A DNA stretch of 64,000 nucleotides from Combretum micranthum (GCA_024138025.1 JAMXBD010001583.1:186001-250000), one strand, 5' to 3'; shown: positions 34,434 through 48,158, counted from the first letter of the stretch. Translations and numbers: made by a program. Notes: generated by a model not told the origin, from the letters alone.

Positions 34434-36560
34434 TATTAAATGCGATAAACTTTTAAATAAATCTATTATTTTTGTAAATATATATATATAGATCTACTTC
34501 AAATCTAAATCATTATTTTTAATATATATAGATCTACTTCACATGGCACGGGGTTATAACTATTTTATATAATTTTAAAAGTTTTGCCCTTTTCATATTC
34601 AATTTTTTGATATGCTACCTATGTTTATGGTATCATTTATTATTGATTTTTTTTTCTTTCTTTTTTTAAAAAAGATTTTCATACGTTATATTCGTTGATG
34701 GTGTCATTAATTTCATCAATTATATTGTCATGCTAATTTTGTTATATAGAATTCATAAATCATCTGGTCATATCTATTATCGAGGCAGTAATTTTACTGT
34801 TTGCTCACTTCTTCTTACCCTATTTTCTTATGTATGCTATGAATCAAATTGCAAACTATATAATTGATGAATTGAGAATTCTTAGAGATGACTGTAATTG
34901 TAATGGTGAGACTGGCAAAGAAGGTTAAACTTTGAAAATAATCAAAATGATCATTGTTTGATAAAGCATCATTAAGAACGATTGTCAAGTGGATAAAGAG
35001 ATGGTTAATATTTGTTCATTATTATTTTTCTTTTCTGGTTTATACGTGGATAAAATTTTTTGGCTTTGTTTGTATTGTCTGATTTTTATCAGTATTTCAT
35101 TGTATCTTATCTGTTTGATTTGTTTATAAGTAAAAATATTTATTTTTCATCTATATTTATTTATTGTATTAAAAAATTTTATGGTGGTTTCAACTCTGAT
35201 CATCATTACTGGAGATCATGGATCGAAACCTTATAAGCTAAGTCAACATCTGCTGGCATGTATATGTTTATTGAAAACGAATGATATAAGATGTTAAAAC
35301 GACCGGATTAATAAGAACCGAAGAGACTATAAATAGTGAGATCTTTCGTTCTGGCCCAGGAAACAGTGATATCATTGAGGGAAATTCGAAAATGAATTTG
35401 CACCTATTATGTTAAGCATATTAATGTATCCTATACAATATCGAGTTTTTTTCTTTTTTTAATTAATGCTAATTAGTTAATAGGATAATTATTGAATAAT
35501 AAGAAAGCTAACATATTTTTAACTTTAGTATGAATACAAATATATATTTTCATAGTATAGATTTTTATATCACTTTATATTTCCCTGTTGAGATTTTTTA
35601 CTTTTTCTCCATAAAAACTCATGTATTGTGTACGCTTTAACCATAGAATTGCAATCAAGTCAAGTCAAGACAACATAGAATTGAGCACAAACTTGAACTT
35701 CACTCAAAATTTTTAAACTTGAGCTTGACTAAGTTTAAAATTATGAGTTTGAGTTTGACTCAAAATGACACTATACAGACTCAAAACTCAACTCAATTAA
35801 ATCTACTTTATCTTGATATAAAAAAATACATTTAACTTTAATTAAAATAATATTAATATTGAAACTTAACTTGAATTTGATTAACAATGATATTCGATTC
35901 AACCTTAATCAACTTTGCAAACTTATCGAATTAAATACAATGAAATTCAATTTCAACTCAACGAGTTACTTCAGTAGCCCAAACTTATACTCGAACTTGC
36001 CTAGACTATTTTCAATTTGAACTCAAGTAAAAATTGAGTCAAATTCAAGTAATTTGTGAATCAATTTTGTTTATTTACACCATATGAATTACCTAATCAT
36101 GGCTGTTATTCTGCTAACTACTTATCAAATATGAAAAAAAGAATATAGGTACAAAGAAAGATGTTAATTTAGACCCACATGTCACACGGAGTGTGATGTA
36201 AGACTTCTAAGAACATCTTTATCCAAAGAACTCTTTTTAAGTTTTTAAATTCTCACATAAACAAATTAAGAAACTATCTTCTTTTAAGAACTCTATGCTT
36301 TATCTTAAAATTTTTAAAGCGAGTACCTTAATATAAATGTTTTCTAGTGTTTAACTTTTATATGTATGATGTTTAACTTAACAAGTTCAAAGACTTAAAT
36401 GAGCCTGAATCAAGTATCATTGTGAATCAAATTTAAGTCAACTTTTATACAATATACTACCTGGCAAATATAGCAACCTAAGAACAAGTGCTTACGTAAG
36501 GATCCAATTTTATTGATAAGAAATAAAGGTGAACCACGTGCTTACCAATTTTCAAGAAAA
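34434..36560. other. AT-rich intergenic DNA
   Basis: No coding. A 20-bp word around TATATAGATCTACTTCA occurs twice near 34481 and 34524. About 35640-36060 is full of ACTCAA/TTGAGT words facing both ways, suggesting an old inverted-repeat MITE without recognisable ends. Confidence 0.4.
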
Positions 36561-36709
36561 AAAAATTACCTAAATACAAACATGATAAAATTAATTACCA
36601 ATGTTAAATCACATGTTATAGATGTGATTTACAAATTTACACAATAAGTGTGTTTGCAAGATGTAAGTTAGTGAAACTTATATAGTGCTAAATCATATTT
36701 TGCAGATGC

Positions 36710-37290
36710 AGCACATGGAAAATCTTCATGAATCACATGTAAGGAAAGCGATTCATGAATGCACTAGGTCGAAATGTTAGAGTAGTATTGAATCACATTT
36801 AGTGAAAGTGATTTAATTGAATGAATCGCATTTAGAAAAGGCGATTCATGTTGCATCGAATTTATTTCACACGATTCACATGTGAATTACATATAATAGA
36901 GGCGATTCACATTTGAATCACGTCTAAAAGAGGCGATTCAGCAATAGAAGCGTTTCGTATGTGAATCATCTAACAAAAGTGATTCATGTATAAATCACAT
37001 CTAATAGAGATGATTCATATATGAATTTATTCATACGATTCATACCTACATTGCAACTAACAGAAGCATTTCATATGTGAATCAATATAACAAAGTTGAT
37101 TCATGTATAAATCACATCTAATAGAGGCGATTCATGTATGAATCATATGCGATTCATACATGAGTCACATCTAACAGAAGCAATCATATGTGAATTTTTT
37201 AATGAAGGTGCTTCACTTTCACTACATTCATGTATCAACTTAATGAAACAATATGTCAAAGCAAGTGAATTGCTTCTCTTAAGTGCGATT
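36710..37290. repeat. Left subterminal palindromic array of MULE1
   Basis: About a dozen GCGATTCAT and ATGAATCAC words in alternating orientation with a 30-36 bp period (for example GAGGCGATTCAC then TTTGAATCACGTCT). Pairs form palindromes such as GATTCATGTATGAATC. Similar words recur at the right end (56058-56215). Possible transposase-binding sites, by inference. Confidence 0.8.
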
Positions 37291-38304
37291 CATGCAATTT
37301 AATATCCTAGCCTCCTTCTATCTTTCCTTTGCATGCATAGACTTCTTAAACACAATCTCTCTCTCTCTCTCAACTGTTTGCTCCCTAAGCTACACACAAG
37401 TTGAAATAGGATTTCAAATTCTAATTTGAATTTGAAGAAATCACTTGCCACAACATCTTCAATGATTTAAGGTACATTAATTTACCTAAAGAAAAAATTT
37501 CTTTTTCAATTTAATTGAACAATTATGTTGCACATAATCTGTTCGACAAAATTACCAAGTGACATTTATATCATATTCGACATTGTTCTTAAATCGAATT
37601 CAACTTGTAAAACCATCAACATCAAGTATCCAACTTGTTGTGCCACATTTTAGGTTTGAAATGTTCTTATTGCGAGTTCTCATTTGTTGTATAATACTGA
37701 TGGGAAGCGCACTTTCCAATTTCACAGTGTAAATGATGGTGTGTTTTGTTCCCCTTAGTCTTGTTTTGTGTATTGCTCCACTTAGACATGTCAATTCTTG
37801 ATATTGCAAGCTTTTTGTTCAATAATCATGTTAGTTCCTATGTATATTAATAATATAGCTTCATATTCAATAATCATGTTAGTTCCTATTCTTGATATTG
37901 CAACTTTCATTCAATAATCATGTTAGTACCATTCAAATGATTCAGTATTGATTAATGATTACTAGTTGTTAGGTCATATTGAGAATGTTGCATTGGGATG
38001 TAAGAAGCAAACCAGCTGACATTGTGCAACAAATATAGAAGTTTTTGGACTTTGTTAGAACAGTTGAGTAATACTTTTAATGGGTTAGGCAACTTAGCAA
38101 AAACTTAAGCAAGAGTAATGATAAGCCAGTTGACTAGATCACAATTTTGTTTATCATGAGGACTAACTAGCTCACATTTTGCAAACATGAGTTATAGTGA
38201 GTAACTAAAATTATACGCCAATATTCATTTCTTTTAGTAATCTTACGTTAGATGACCAACTAACATGAAAAATTTATTTCTATTGATGTCAATGAACAGA
38301 TAAA
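37291..38304 (+). other. MULE1 promoter/leader exon and intron
   Basis: A (TC)n run (37354-37370) and pyrimidine-rich leader precede ATTTAAG|GTACATT near 37469, a possible donor. A good acceptor, TGAACAG, ends at 38299, five bases before the ATG at 38305. The intervening DNA has no coding; it holds three direct copies of TTCAATAATCATGTTAG (about 37817, 37866, 37912). Confidence 0.5.
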
Positions 38305-39063
38305 ATGATAGACTATGTCAAAATTTTTGTTTTTGACAATGGAAAAATCCTAAAAGATCAAGAAGGGTTGGGTTATGATAGGGGGCCAGTGAGAAACATG
38401 AAAGTAAAGGTTGGCACTGATTATTCAGAGTTCCTCAACATGATATGCGAATTGCTAGATATCGATCCTAATACAAAATATAGAGAGTGTCTTATGCATC
38501 AGAACCAAAAGAATTCGCACTAAAATATATAAGAAATAATGAGGATGCAAAAGCTCTAATAGATATTACTAAGGCATTCGATATGACATGCCTTCAGCAC
38601 CTTTTTGTTGAAGTAAAAGACAATGGTACCATGCTTCAGAAGCAAAATATCTTGCCTCAAGAGCAAACTCTCTTGCATTATAAAACTACACCTCAAATAC
38701 CACAAGTGCAAAAGAGTAGAAATCTCTGACAAACATAAAAATTAAAGGAAGTTTAAATAATGGAGATGATTTTGAGAAAGAAATGGGGGAGCCTTAAATA
38801 ACACTGATTCTAATAATTAATTGATAAGTGAGGATGATTCAAAAGATGAACAAGAAATACCCTTTGACATTGATACTTCAAATGATGAAGATAAGCTCCT
38901 AAAGACACAAGAAATTGCTAAATCAAACAATACTATGACTAGTCCTCCAAAAAAACAACAAGCTAGTGAAATGTCATTCCATGATCACATTCCACTTCTC
39001 AATAAATGGATGTTGGTAATGATTACATGTCATTTGAAGAAGACTTTCTTTGATCTAGAGATG
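38305..39063 (+). pseudogene. MULE1 transposase N-terminal region
   Basis: Begins MIDYVKIFVFDNGKI, the opening style of plant MuDR-type transposases that carry an N-terminal PB1-like segment before the DNA-binding domain. A frame slip near 38490 leads into EPKEFALKYIRNNEDAKAL, and a second acidic stretch (about 38825-38910, DEQEIPFDIDTSNDEDK) is the usual Asp/Glu-rich linker. It is cut at 39068 by solo LTR S2, and coding resumes at 44419. Broken by stops, so not functional as it stands. Confidence 0.65.
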
Positions 39064-39068
39064 CATGC

Positions 39069-42000
39069 TGTAAGCCCTAGAAAATTTCAGTAAATAATTT
39101 CAAAACAAACATCGAAAATAAACTCTAAAAATGACTCCAAATTAAAACCGAACTTCAACTAGTCCTAAATCACAAACGAATCTAGAAATTTCTTAATTTT
39201 GAGAAAATGAGATTCCTTAAAAACAAAATAAGAACTCAACAGTCTTCAAATTCAACACCACTACGTACGAAAAATTCCATACTTAACTCTGAATTGTAAA
39301 ATCGAGTAATATAGAACCCAAAAACAAATTATTAAAAAATAAATAACGATTAACCTTCGAAAATAAAATCCAATTCAATAATTCCAAAAACGTTAGGAGA
39401 TATTAAATACTTACAAAAATAAAATTTAAAATAAATTTCTCAAACTAATGTGTTGTATAAACATAAACCCTCAGTTTCCAAATTGGTAAAGATCTAAACC
39501 GGAAAGTCACCCGGGAACCCTAAGTGGAATATAGTACTTTTAGTCCGATAATCTCGCGTTCTTAGTCCTAGAGGCTGAGGTGTAGTTTGAGAGTGTAGAG
39601 TAGCTCGTAGTAATATAAGGTCGCTTAAAAATATAAGATTGGTAAATTTTTGACCTATTTTGAATCCGTTCGGATACAGAGTTTGAAAAGCGTGTCCTAA
39701 GGCTCAAGATATAAAAAATATACCATTAATATCGTTAGACTCGTTTTCATAAGGATTTAAAAAATATCAGTTTTATAATTTTTCAATAACTAAAAATATC
39801 TGATTTTGTGGTTATATTCGTATTTCATTACTACCGGTAATTAACTAGTCTTTTGGTACTATATACTACTATTCATTACACAATTTTATTATTCTTATAA
39901 ACCCTTATATGTTTAGATATATATTTTATATATTATAGAAAATTTTGTTTTTCCAAAATTTAGTTTGTTTCGGATTTTTACGGGATCAGTTTCTGTTTAA
40001 GACCCGATACTAAAAATAAAATAAATTAATTTAATAATTGAAAAATATTTTTATTTTCATAAAATAATTTTTTAGAATTTTTGGGGTTATAAAAATATCA
40101 TTTATAGCTCATATTCGCGTATTTTGATCATACCGGTAACTTATTTAATAATTCACTAAAATAAATTAATTAATTATCTTATTTTAATTATGAAAATTTG
40201 CTACAAATATTTGGAATACATTTTCTATGTTTTTCTTATTTTTATTTTATTTATTAAGAAAGTACTCTTACAAACCCATACTTTTTGTACACTTTTCATA
40301 CATCACTTCTTTTTCACTTTACTCTTTCTACACTTCCTGCTCGTTTACTTTGCTATAATTGCAATTCCATTACAGCCTTATTCCTTATGAATAGCTATTA
40401 TATTGTTTAGTTCACCGAATAGCGATCTCACAATGAATCTCTATTACACAAAACATTAAATAATCATTCTTTATTCAAACCTATGAATACCAATTCAATG
40501 TCGGAACTGTCTTTTTTTCAAAATATCACTATTTAAATAAAAAATAATAAATAAAAATCCTATTACAGCTCTATTCAATTCATCTGTAATAGGAATTCCA
40601 TTTCAGCCTTATTCATTCAGTGAAGTGAACGAGCCGTTCATGTATCACTTCATGGCAAATTTTTGACTTCTTTTTGGCGGTCTTGTCCTTTGAATTACTC
40701 TAAAAATTGATTAAAATAAATCTATTTCACTCCTTCTTTAAGAAGCAACACATACCATTAATTACACATTACAATTTCAAGTTGAAAACCAACTAAATTC
40801 CCTCCCTTCTCTCCTCTCTATTTTCACGCTTGCTATAGTGATATCTTGGCTGCCATTTATATTTTTCACTTCATTTAATGTGTCTTTGACTTTCTATCTT
40901 ACTCTCTCATTCACACTTTACCATTCCTTACACTTTTCCTCTCGATTTTTTCTCTCTTTCTCTCTTCATTTGTTCTTATTCTAGCAAGAACACTTGCTGC
41001 CCCTATTCCTTATTTGAGCTTCCACACATATTTCTTCAAAATCCTTTGATAAAACTCTGTCCAAAGCTTCCATAGATGATATGGGTAAAGTATAGTGAGA
41101 GTTTCATGCATCAAATGACTTTCCATAAGCTTAAAAGCTAAGAATGATGATTCCAAAATGAAACACTCCTCTTATCCATGATTATTCTCTTGTAATATTA
41201 TTATTTTCTTGCTAGCAATGGTTATATTTTGTAGATCTAACTTTTTTGGTAGCTTTGATTTTGTTTATGTTTTAGATCTTGTTATTTGAGTTATTTTACT
41301 ATTATTTTGTTTTATTTTCAAGTTATGTTGTTATTGCTAATGATTTGTGCATATATTTATCATTCATATAACCATCATAGTGTTCATGCATTCATAACTA
41401 GATCTAGTTGTTTTAAGTTCATACATGCATTAGACTTTTGTTTTATGTTATTAAATAACTTGTAATAGCTTGATGGTAGTAGGAAAGTATTAGAAAGCTC
41501 AAGATCTATTTTAGTTTCAACAAAAATCATTTTTGAAAATTCGGATAAAAAAGGAACCATATTTAGAAAAGCTATTTTTCAACTTCAAAATGTGTATTTT
41601 TCATTTAAAATGAAGGGCTTAGGGAATAGATATCATAAATAAATGATCTTGATGAGTAAAGTTTAGATCTATGAGTTTATGGTTTACTGTCATGGATTTC
41701 TTTACATTTATGTTCATAGAAAGTGTAGATCTTGGTTTTGAACTCAAATAAAAATGATGAAATTCTTATCTAGGGAAGACCCACATTTAAAAACCACTTT
41801 CCAAGTGTCAAAATGGAATTTTTACTTGAAATAATGAAGGCTTAATAGGTATATATTATCAAGACTTCATTTTATATGGTTCAAAGATTATTTTTCAAAA
41901 CAAAATTCTATTTTTGGATTTAGGCCAAGGCCTAGTTTAAAAACATGTTTTCCAACTAAAAAATGAAGTTTTTATTCAAGATACGGAAGACTTTTAAGAT

Positions 42001-44418
42001 AGGATATGTAAGGGATGAATTTTCATGAGTTTAGATAGGTTTTATCAAAGATATGTCCAAAAATAAATTTTGTAAATTCGGATCTCAACCAAGACCAATT
42101 TTGAAAACCCATTTTTCAACACCAAAATGAAGGATTTGTTTAAAAAATAAAAGGCTTATAGAATAGATATCAATAGGAGATGTTTTTGATAAGTAAATGG
42201 TAGATCTACTAGTAGAGATTCTCAAAATAGGAAGAGATTACAAAATATAAATTTGAGTTTTATCCTAACTTTGTGAAATTCGGATGGTTTCAAGACCATG
42301 TCTTAAAAACCATTTTATCAACTCCAAAACTTGTGTTTTATATAAAAAATGAAGAGTATAGGTCATAAATATCATCAAGTAAAGATTTTTATAAGTTAAG
42401 ATGGGATTTGCTAAGAAAAACATGTACAACAAGGAGTAGAAATAAAGTAGGAAAAATTTGAGTTGTTGTCATTTTAAGAAATTTGTAATAATTGAGTAAT
42501 GGTATGAAAACCCCTATTTTTCAAACTCAAAATAAAAGTTTTACTAAAGAAATGAAGTTTTTAGTGACTAGGTATGGTTGAGCCTTAATTTTCTAAGTAT
42601 CAAATGAGTTTATTTAAAGGAATCATCACAAAAACAATTTTTACAAAATTCGTATTTTTGGATGAACCATATTTAAAAACATGTTTAAAAAGTGTAAAAT
42701 GGAAAATTTTAATGAAAAACAAAGGCCTTGGGAATATATATATGAAGGCTTAATTTAACAAGAATAAATAAATTTTATCAAGGAATTTTTCTAAAAACAA
42801 GTGGGGATTGTCAAGACTACAAGACTAGCCTTTTTAAGATGATTTTTCATAAAGTCTTAAAGAAAAAGTTTTCTAAAATTTCTTTTATTCAATATCATCA
42901 AGAAACACGTATATATATATTATATATATATATCTCATGACATATCTATGATAGTAACTTGTTCATATGATGTTATACTTGCTTTAGATAGTAGAAACTT
43001 CATAAACTTTCACAAAATCAATTTTCTAAATCGGTTTTCGCTACTGTTCTGATCTAATCAGATCTTTTCAAAGCTTCAAATTTTTCAAAAATTAAATATG
43101 ATATTAGAGTTAGATAGATATTTCGAAGTAGATAGAAATCGATATATAATTTGCTAAATTTCGAGTTAAAACGACCAAGTTATGGCCGTCTTAAGTTGGA
43201 ATTCCCGCGTAAGACGAGAATTACAAATTTGATAGTTTGTATAAGATAGTTTGGATTAGTTAAGTGATGAAATACTTATTAGGGTATTTCTTCCTTTTTA
43301 GGTGACCCCGAAATCGACGATTCCCTACCACTGGATTACTTTTACTAAGAGATCGGTGATCCAATGGCTGAGTGAGTTTTCCTCTTATTTTGTTACCTTG
43401 ATTGTACTTATAGCTAGTTGCATTAGAATTAGGAAAAGATAAAATTGTGATGAGTTGTGACATAATCTTGGTTGAATGAATGATAAGTATATCGATGCAA
43501 GATTTGTTGTAAATCATTGTATGGTTAGCATAGATTGAATTGTTTGAAATTTTCTATGATCATTCCTAACCTACATAATTAACATGCCACGATTATATGA
43601 ATAAACTGTACATGTATATCATGTTTTGAGTACATTGCATTAGCTAATATACCTTTGGTGGGAAAAGTATGTTAGCGGAAGGCAAGGGGGCCTTTGTTAA
43701 TATTAAGGATGCGAGATCACTTAAGTTAGCGGAAGTGGGGTAGGCACTTAAAACTACCATAATAAAACAACATAGGTTGTATAATTAAGAGAAAGAGATT
43801 GGGATTATGGTTGCATGACTTATGCACCACCCCACTCAAGATTGGAATTATGGTTGCATGTCTTATGGACCATCCTAACCCTAGAATGGAGGACGTAAAT
43901 CCATTCACATATGGCTACCGGAAAGTCATATGCTTGTCTGCTCATGTGTTTGGTCATGCATAGCATATGGATGAATTATAACTTACTTGTTATGGTATGA
44001 AATTAAGAGAATTCTCACTAAGCTAGTGTACCTTGTACCTCAATAGATGTTTGAATAAACAGGTTAGCTCAAGAATACTATGTGAGGACTGAGATGGTTG
44101 GAGCCGAGTATGACTTCAAGATTTCGGCAAGAAGTAAGATACTTGAAGATATTAGCTAGGTTTTGTGAATTGTCTTGTAACAGTTTGTGTAGTGAAATAT
44201 GTGGATGAATTGAAATTGAAGAATAGTGAATTGTATTTCATTTACATTGTTACTCAAGTTGTATCAATATAAAATGTATCACTCCGATGTGTTTCTTACA
44301 TGTGCTAGACGCCTTGTACATAATATGGAAGCCTTCGCGTAACTGAGGTGGTCATTCCTAAGCTTTAATATTATGTATAGCGGACTACCACGTTTAGGAT
44401 ACTCTTCAGGACGTGACA
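39069..44418 (+). mobile_element. Solo LTR S2, 5.35 kb, inserted in MULE1 coding sequence
   Basis: TGTAAGCCC at the start and GGACGTGACA at the end, flanked by a perfect 5-bp duplication CATGC (39064-39068 and 44419-44423). Removing one CATGC plus the insert makes the MULE reading continue in a single frame across the site. No internal domains are visible, so it is a solo LTR. The right third shares layout with S1 and S3 (ACCCTAGAATGGAGGACGT near 43878 versus ACCCTAATGAGAAGACGT in S3). It is over 1 kb longer than S1 and S3, mostly because of a tandem array at 41537-42860. A C/T-rich block at 40790-40980 resembles LTR leader DNA. Confidence 0.8.
41537..42860 (+). repeat. Degenerate ~185-bp tandem repeat, about 7 copies
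   Basis: Copies begin with AAATTCGGAT-like text at about 41537, 41760, 41903, 42074, 42276, 42479 and 42646 (spacing 143-223 bp). Each continues with an (A)GACC(A/C)-like box, TTTAAAAACC, TTTTTCAAC...AAAATG, then GAAGGCTTA.GG and ATAGATATCA. Divergence between copies is high. It sits inside solo LTR S2. Confidence 0.7.
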
Positions 44419-46104
44419 CATGCCTTAGTGATGAGTTGAAAGCAGGAATAAGGTTTAAACCAAAAGTGGACTTGGTCTATATAGTGAAAATGTGGCACAT
44501 CAAGAATCGTTACAACTTTATAGTTACTGAATCAGACAAGAAAGAATGGAATGTTTTATATGAAGAGAAGAATACATGCAATTGTAAATAGCGAATTCAT
44601 GCACACCAAAAGTGATGGGACATTGACTTTGTTATTACAACTGCTGAAGGCCACATACATAATAGAAAACTCATTATGGACCATGCACAGGTCGACTAGA
44701 CCTTCATGAGCTAATCTTTTTAAGGTAAGTAAGAAATGACCCAAATGTAAAGATTAACACCTTTGGAGAGAAAATTAAGGAACGCTATGGGTATGTAATG
44801 TTAAACAAGGGAAATTGGGGGACAAAGAGAATAGTGATTGAGAATGTGTATGAAAATTAGGATGAATCATACAATAAATTACCCAAACTACTAAGCACTT
44901 AGAACTAACCAATCCAGGTACACATGTAGCTTGGCAAATACAACCAACTAACAATATAGATGAGGAGATACTTGGAGATTATTTTATGCATTCAAGGCAT
45001 GCATATAGACATTCAAACATTGCAGACTTGTCATCATAATTGATGTCACATTTTATATGACAAATAATCATCATAACTTGCTAATTTTATGTAGTGTAGA
45101 TGGTTCGAAAATATAGTCCCTTTGACATTTGTGTAGTTGAGAAGGAATCGAGTGCAACATCGCCTTGGTTCTTGAAAAAACAAAAAAAAAATGTCTTAAA
45201 GGATTACATGCTGATGAACAAACACCGTGTCTTATATTAGACTGATACCTAGGTATCATAAGCCTCAAAAGATACAAATGTTGGATGGCAACTACCATTT
45301 GAACATGGAGACTATGTATAAGACAAGTCACCAGCAACTTCAACACTAAATTTAAAAATCACTATCTAAAGAAATTGGTGATAGCAGTAGGTTTACAAGA
45401 CACAAAAGAGGAAGTTCATCTTCTATATAGAAGAGACAAGAAAAAGGAATGCAATTGCTCCACAAATTTTTAAAACATTCCCATTGAGTAGTAGACACAA
45501 GCATATGATGGAGGATATAGACATGGCCAAATGACCACAAATCTTAGCAAAGTGCAAGATCATTGCCAGTATCGACCCTTATTCTAAAAGTCTTTGATAA
45601 TTGTGTAGGATACTTTCAAAAGAGGCGCAAAAAAGTGCATAAAGCAGTACATAATGGTCCAGCTTACCCTAAGTGGGTAACAGAGATGATGGAAAAGTAG
45701 AGAGAAGCAACTACTCGGCATAAAGTAATTACTTTTAGAATGTGTGGAATATTCGAAGTGCAACCACAAGCATATATGACAAATATTGGAAGAAACAATA
45801 GCCATTATTATCAGTTGAATATATTAAGGAAACACATATAGCTATAACAAATGGTAGACTTTCAAAATACCATGCCCACACGCATTTGCAGCTATGGCTC
45901 ATGTAAAAATGGATCCTCTGCATAAAATTGAGAGATGGTTTCATTGGGAAAACCAACTCATTTTGCTATAGGCATACATGGATAGGCTGAAGGAATGCTA
46001 TTTATTCATACACAATATGATAAGGAAAGAGAAAAGGGAAGACCGAGAAATAGGAAGATGCCATAATGAGATAGATTTGAAAGATAAATCTCAAAAAATT
46101 GTTG
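44419..46104 (+). pseudogene. MULE1 transposase: DNA-binding domain, DDE core, SWIM finger
   Basis: MuDR-type DNA-binding domain at 44425-44590 (DELKAGIRFKPKVDL, VKMWHIKNRYNFIVTESD, WNVLYEEKNTC). MULE-core traces follow: LELTNPGTHVAWQIQPT (about 44900-44950), FDICVVEKESSATSPWFL (about 45117-45172), then VGYFQKRRKKVHKAV (about 45605-45650). A SWIM-type zinc-finger remnant, CPHAFAAMAHV, lies near 45868-45900, followed by AYMDRLKECY near 45972. Many stops and shifts, including substitution-type stops, so it is a dead transposase. Cut-and-paste DDE chemistry is known for the family. Confidence 0.75.
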
Positions 46105-46229
46105 TACAAAAGGTAGAAAGAAATGACACAACATAAGAACATGTCCAAAGAATTAGAAAAGAATAAGGCTTTTTATTATTTCACTTGAAAATATAAATGT
46201 TCCATTATATAATATCTAATATCTTAAAC

Positions 46230-46678
46230 AATTCTATAAACATCTGGCATCCTTGCTTTTGTTTTCTTTCTATGCAAATGGATTTTGGACCTACTGAAAG
46301 ACCACTACTAAAAAGCAAGATTCACATAGATCAAAGTCTATATGGATGGAAGAGGTATGCAACTTCACTATATAAGATATTAAAATTATTAATCTTATTT
46401 GCTCATATCTAATATAATTATTTTTTGCAAGAAAATAGTTTGATTGTTTGCCATAGATGAGAAGCATCTTTGAAGAACCCTAATGATTTGAATAATGTAT
46501 ATGATCCCAAGATAGATCCATGCTTACAGCAAAGCAGATTTGATAGAGTAGCACGTTTGCCATTTATTCAACTCAATTGGGCATTTATTACAACATTGAT
46601 TGAGAGATGGAAACTAAAGATCCATACGCTCCACATGACACATGGGGAGGTTAGGTCGACACTACAGGATATATGGCT
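46230..46678 (+). pseudogene. Plant mobile domain (PMD, MAIN-like) protein, first part
   Basis: Starts at or near MDFGPTERPLLKSKIHIDQS (46269 onward), the opening of MAIN-like PMD proteins, then an apparent intron, then VARLPFIQLNWAFITTLIERW and HGEVRSTLQDIW up to 46678. This is the most conserved PMD block (the L-x-ALIxxLVERW...GExxPTLQDV theme, known from the family). The small LTR element interrupts it after TLQDIWL, and the domain resumes at 49525. Confidence 0.75.
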
Positions 46679-47719
46679 TATAGAATAAAAAAGATGACTA
46701 GGCTTACTACACATATGCATGCGAAGACAAAATCTACAAGGTGGGTTTTTAAATCGATTTTAAGCTTACTTAACCAACAATTATCTCTTTTATCAATTAT
46801 ACCCAATTTATGCAATTATAAAGATAATAATAAAGAGATAAGGAACGAGAAGATTACACTGTAATATAACGTAGAGTTCAGCCCACTCCCTAGTCTCCAT
46901 GGTCCACAATTGCCTCACTGAAGGGAGACTCTACACTTTTCATTCAACAAACAATGTCTCATAAAAAGGACTTCACAACAATGCCTCACACACAAGGACT
47001 TCACAAATGCCTCAACACATGAGGACTTCACTAAAACACTCAAACAAAATATGTGAACAGTGCCTTACAATATTAGCTCACTAATCTTACTATGGCACTA
47101 TTCACTTAACAAAAACAAATACAATTTGAGAGAATATTTTTACATAAGATCATCTTATTAAGCTCTACTCTCTTACATAAAAAAATCCCAATCACTATAT
47201 TTATAACCTCTCAACTCAAGCGAGCCATTGCCTATCAAAACATTCACCAACGATCGGATGAGATAGCATATAACGATTATTTTTTTGCTGTACTGGTAAG
47301 CCGATCCAATTCCCCATAGTCTAGCCGGTCCAAGTCGAGCCCTTGGTCTTCTCCTCGATCAATTCTAATCGTTTTTAACTTTTTTTTTAGATTGGACCAG
47401 CGAGTTGATATGCTTTTGATGGCTTCAACGTGCTTTCATATTTTAGCCATAACTTTCTCATTCGGACTCTGTTTGAAGTGATTCAAGATGCTGCTCCACA
47501 ATTTCATGTTTCGAGCTTTGAGAGATTCAAAAGCATAGGTCCTAAAACGTACTTGAAGACACCTGCAACAACAAGCACAAAATAAAAACACAAATATATC
47601 AATGTCTAAACATATTAAAAAAGTTTTTACTTATTAGATGTAACTTAACTAAGTTTTGAAGCATTTGTGTAATATATTTTCTCATCAAAACAAGATTGTA
47701 ACATTCACATGGTTCAACA
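46679..47719 (-). repeat. 3' LTR of the small LTR element
   Basis: Reads TATAGAA at the plus-strand left end (TG eroded to TA) and TTCAACA at the right end. Diverged visibly from its partner at 48426-49524 by many substitutions, so this element is much older than the Tat insertion. Confidence 0.85.
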
Positions 47720-47810
47720 ATCTCCAATTTTTTATGAGAACAATTATTACACAATATTGCTCCCCCTCAATTAAGTATTTGGGTAAAAGCTCGCTTGTAA
47801 AAGATGTAAT

Positions 47811-48158
47811 AAGTAAATTACACTAGAAGGTATCAACGTTTAAAGATAAGTTCATTTAAGGTATCATCATTTTAAGTGGCTTAAAAAATGTATCAACATT
47901 TCATAAAACGAATCAAATAAGGTATCAACGTTTTACAAAGTTCATTTAAGGTATTAACGTTTCAATTAGTTTTCAATTAAGTTTCCTAACATTTCATTAA
48001 TGGTTAATTATTCTACCTTATTTGACTCACTTTACAAAACGTTGATACCTCTTTTTAACTACTTGAAATGTCAATACCTTATATGAATTTACCAACAAAC
48101 GTTGATACCTTAAATGAATTTACCTTCAAACATTGATATCTTTCGATGTAATTTGCCT
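47811..48158. mobile_element. Mutator-type MITE, 348 bp, nested in the small LTR element
   Basis: Perfect 10-bp duplication AAGATGTAAT at 47801-47810 and 48159-48168. Long inverted repeats: AAGTAAATTACACTAGAAGG left; AGGCAAATTACATCGAAAGA right after reversal, followed on both sides by repeated GGTATCAACGTTT words. Confidence 0.85.

Noticed and set aside
43260..43908. Minus-strand ORFs of 85 and 60 codons
   Set aside because: Inside solo LTR S2, in a region whose DNA aligns with non-coding right arms of S1 and S3.
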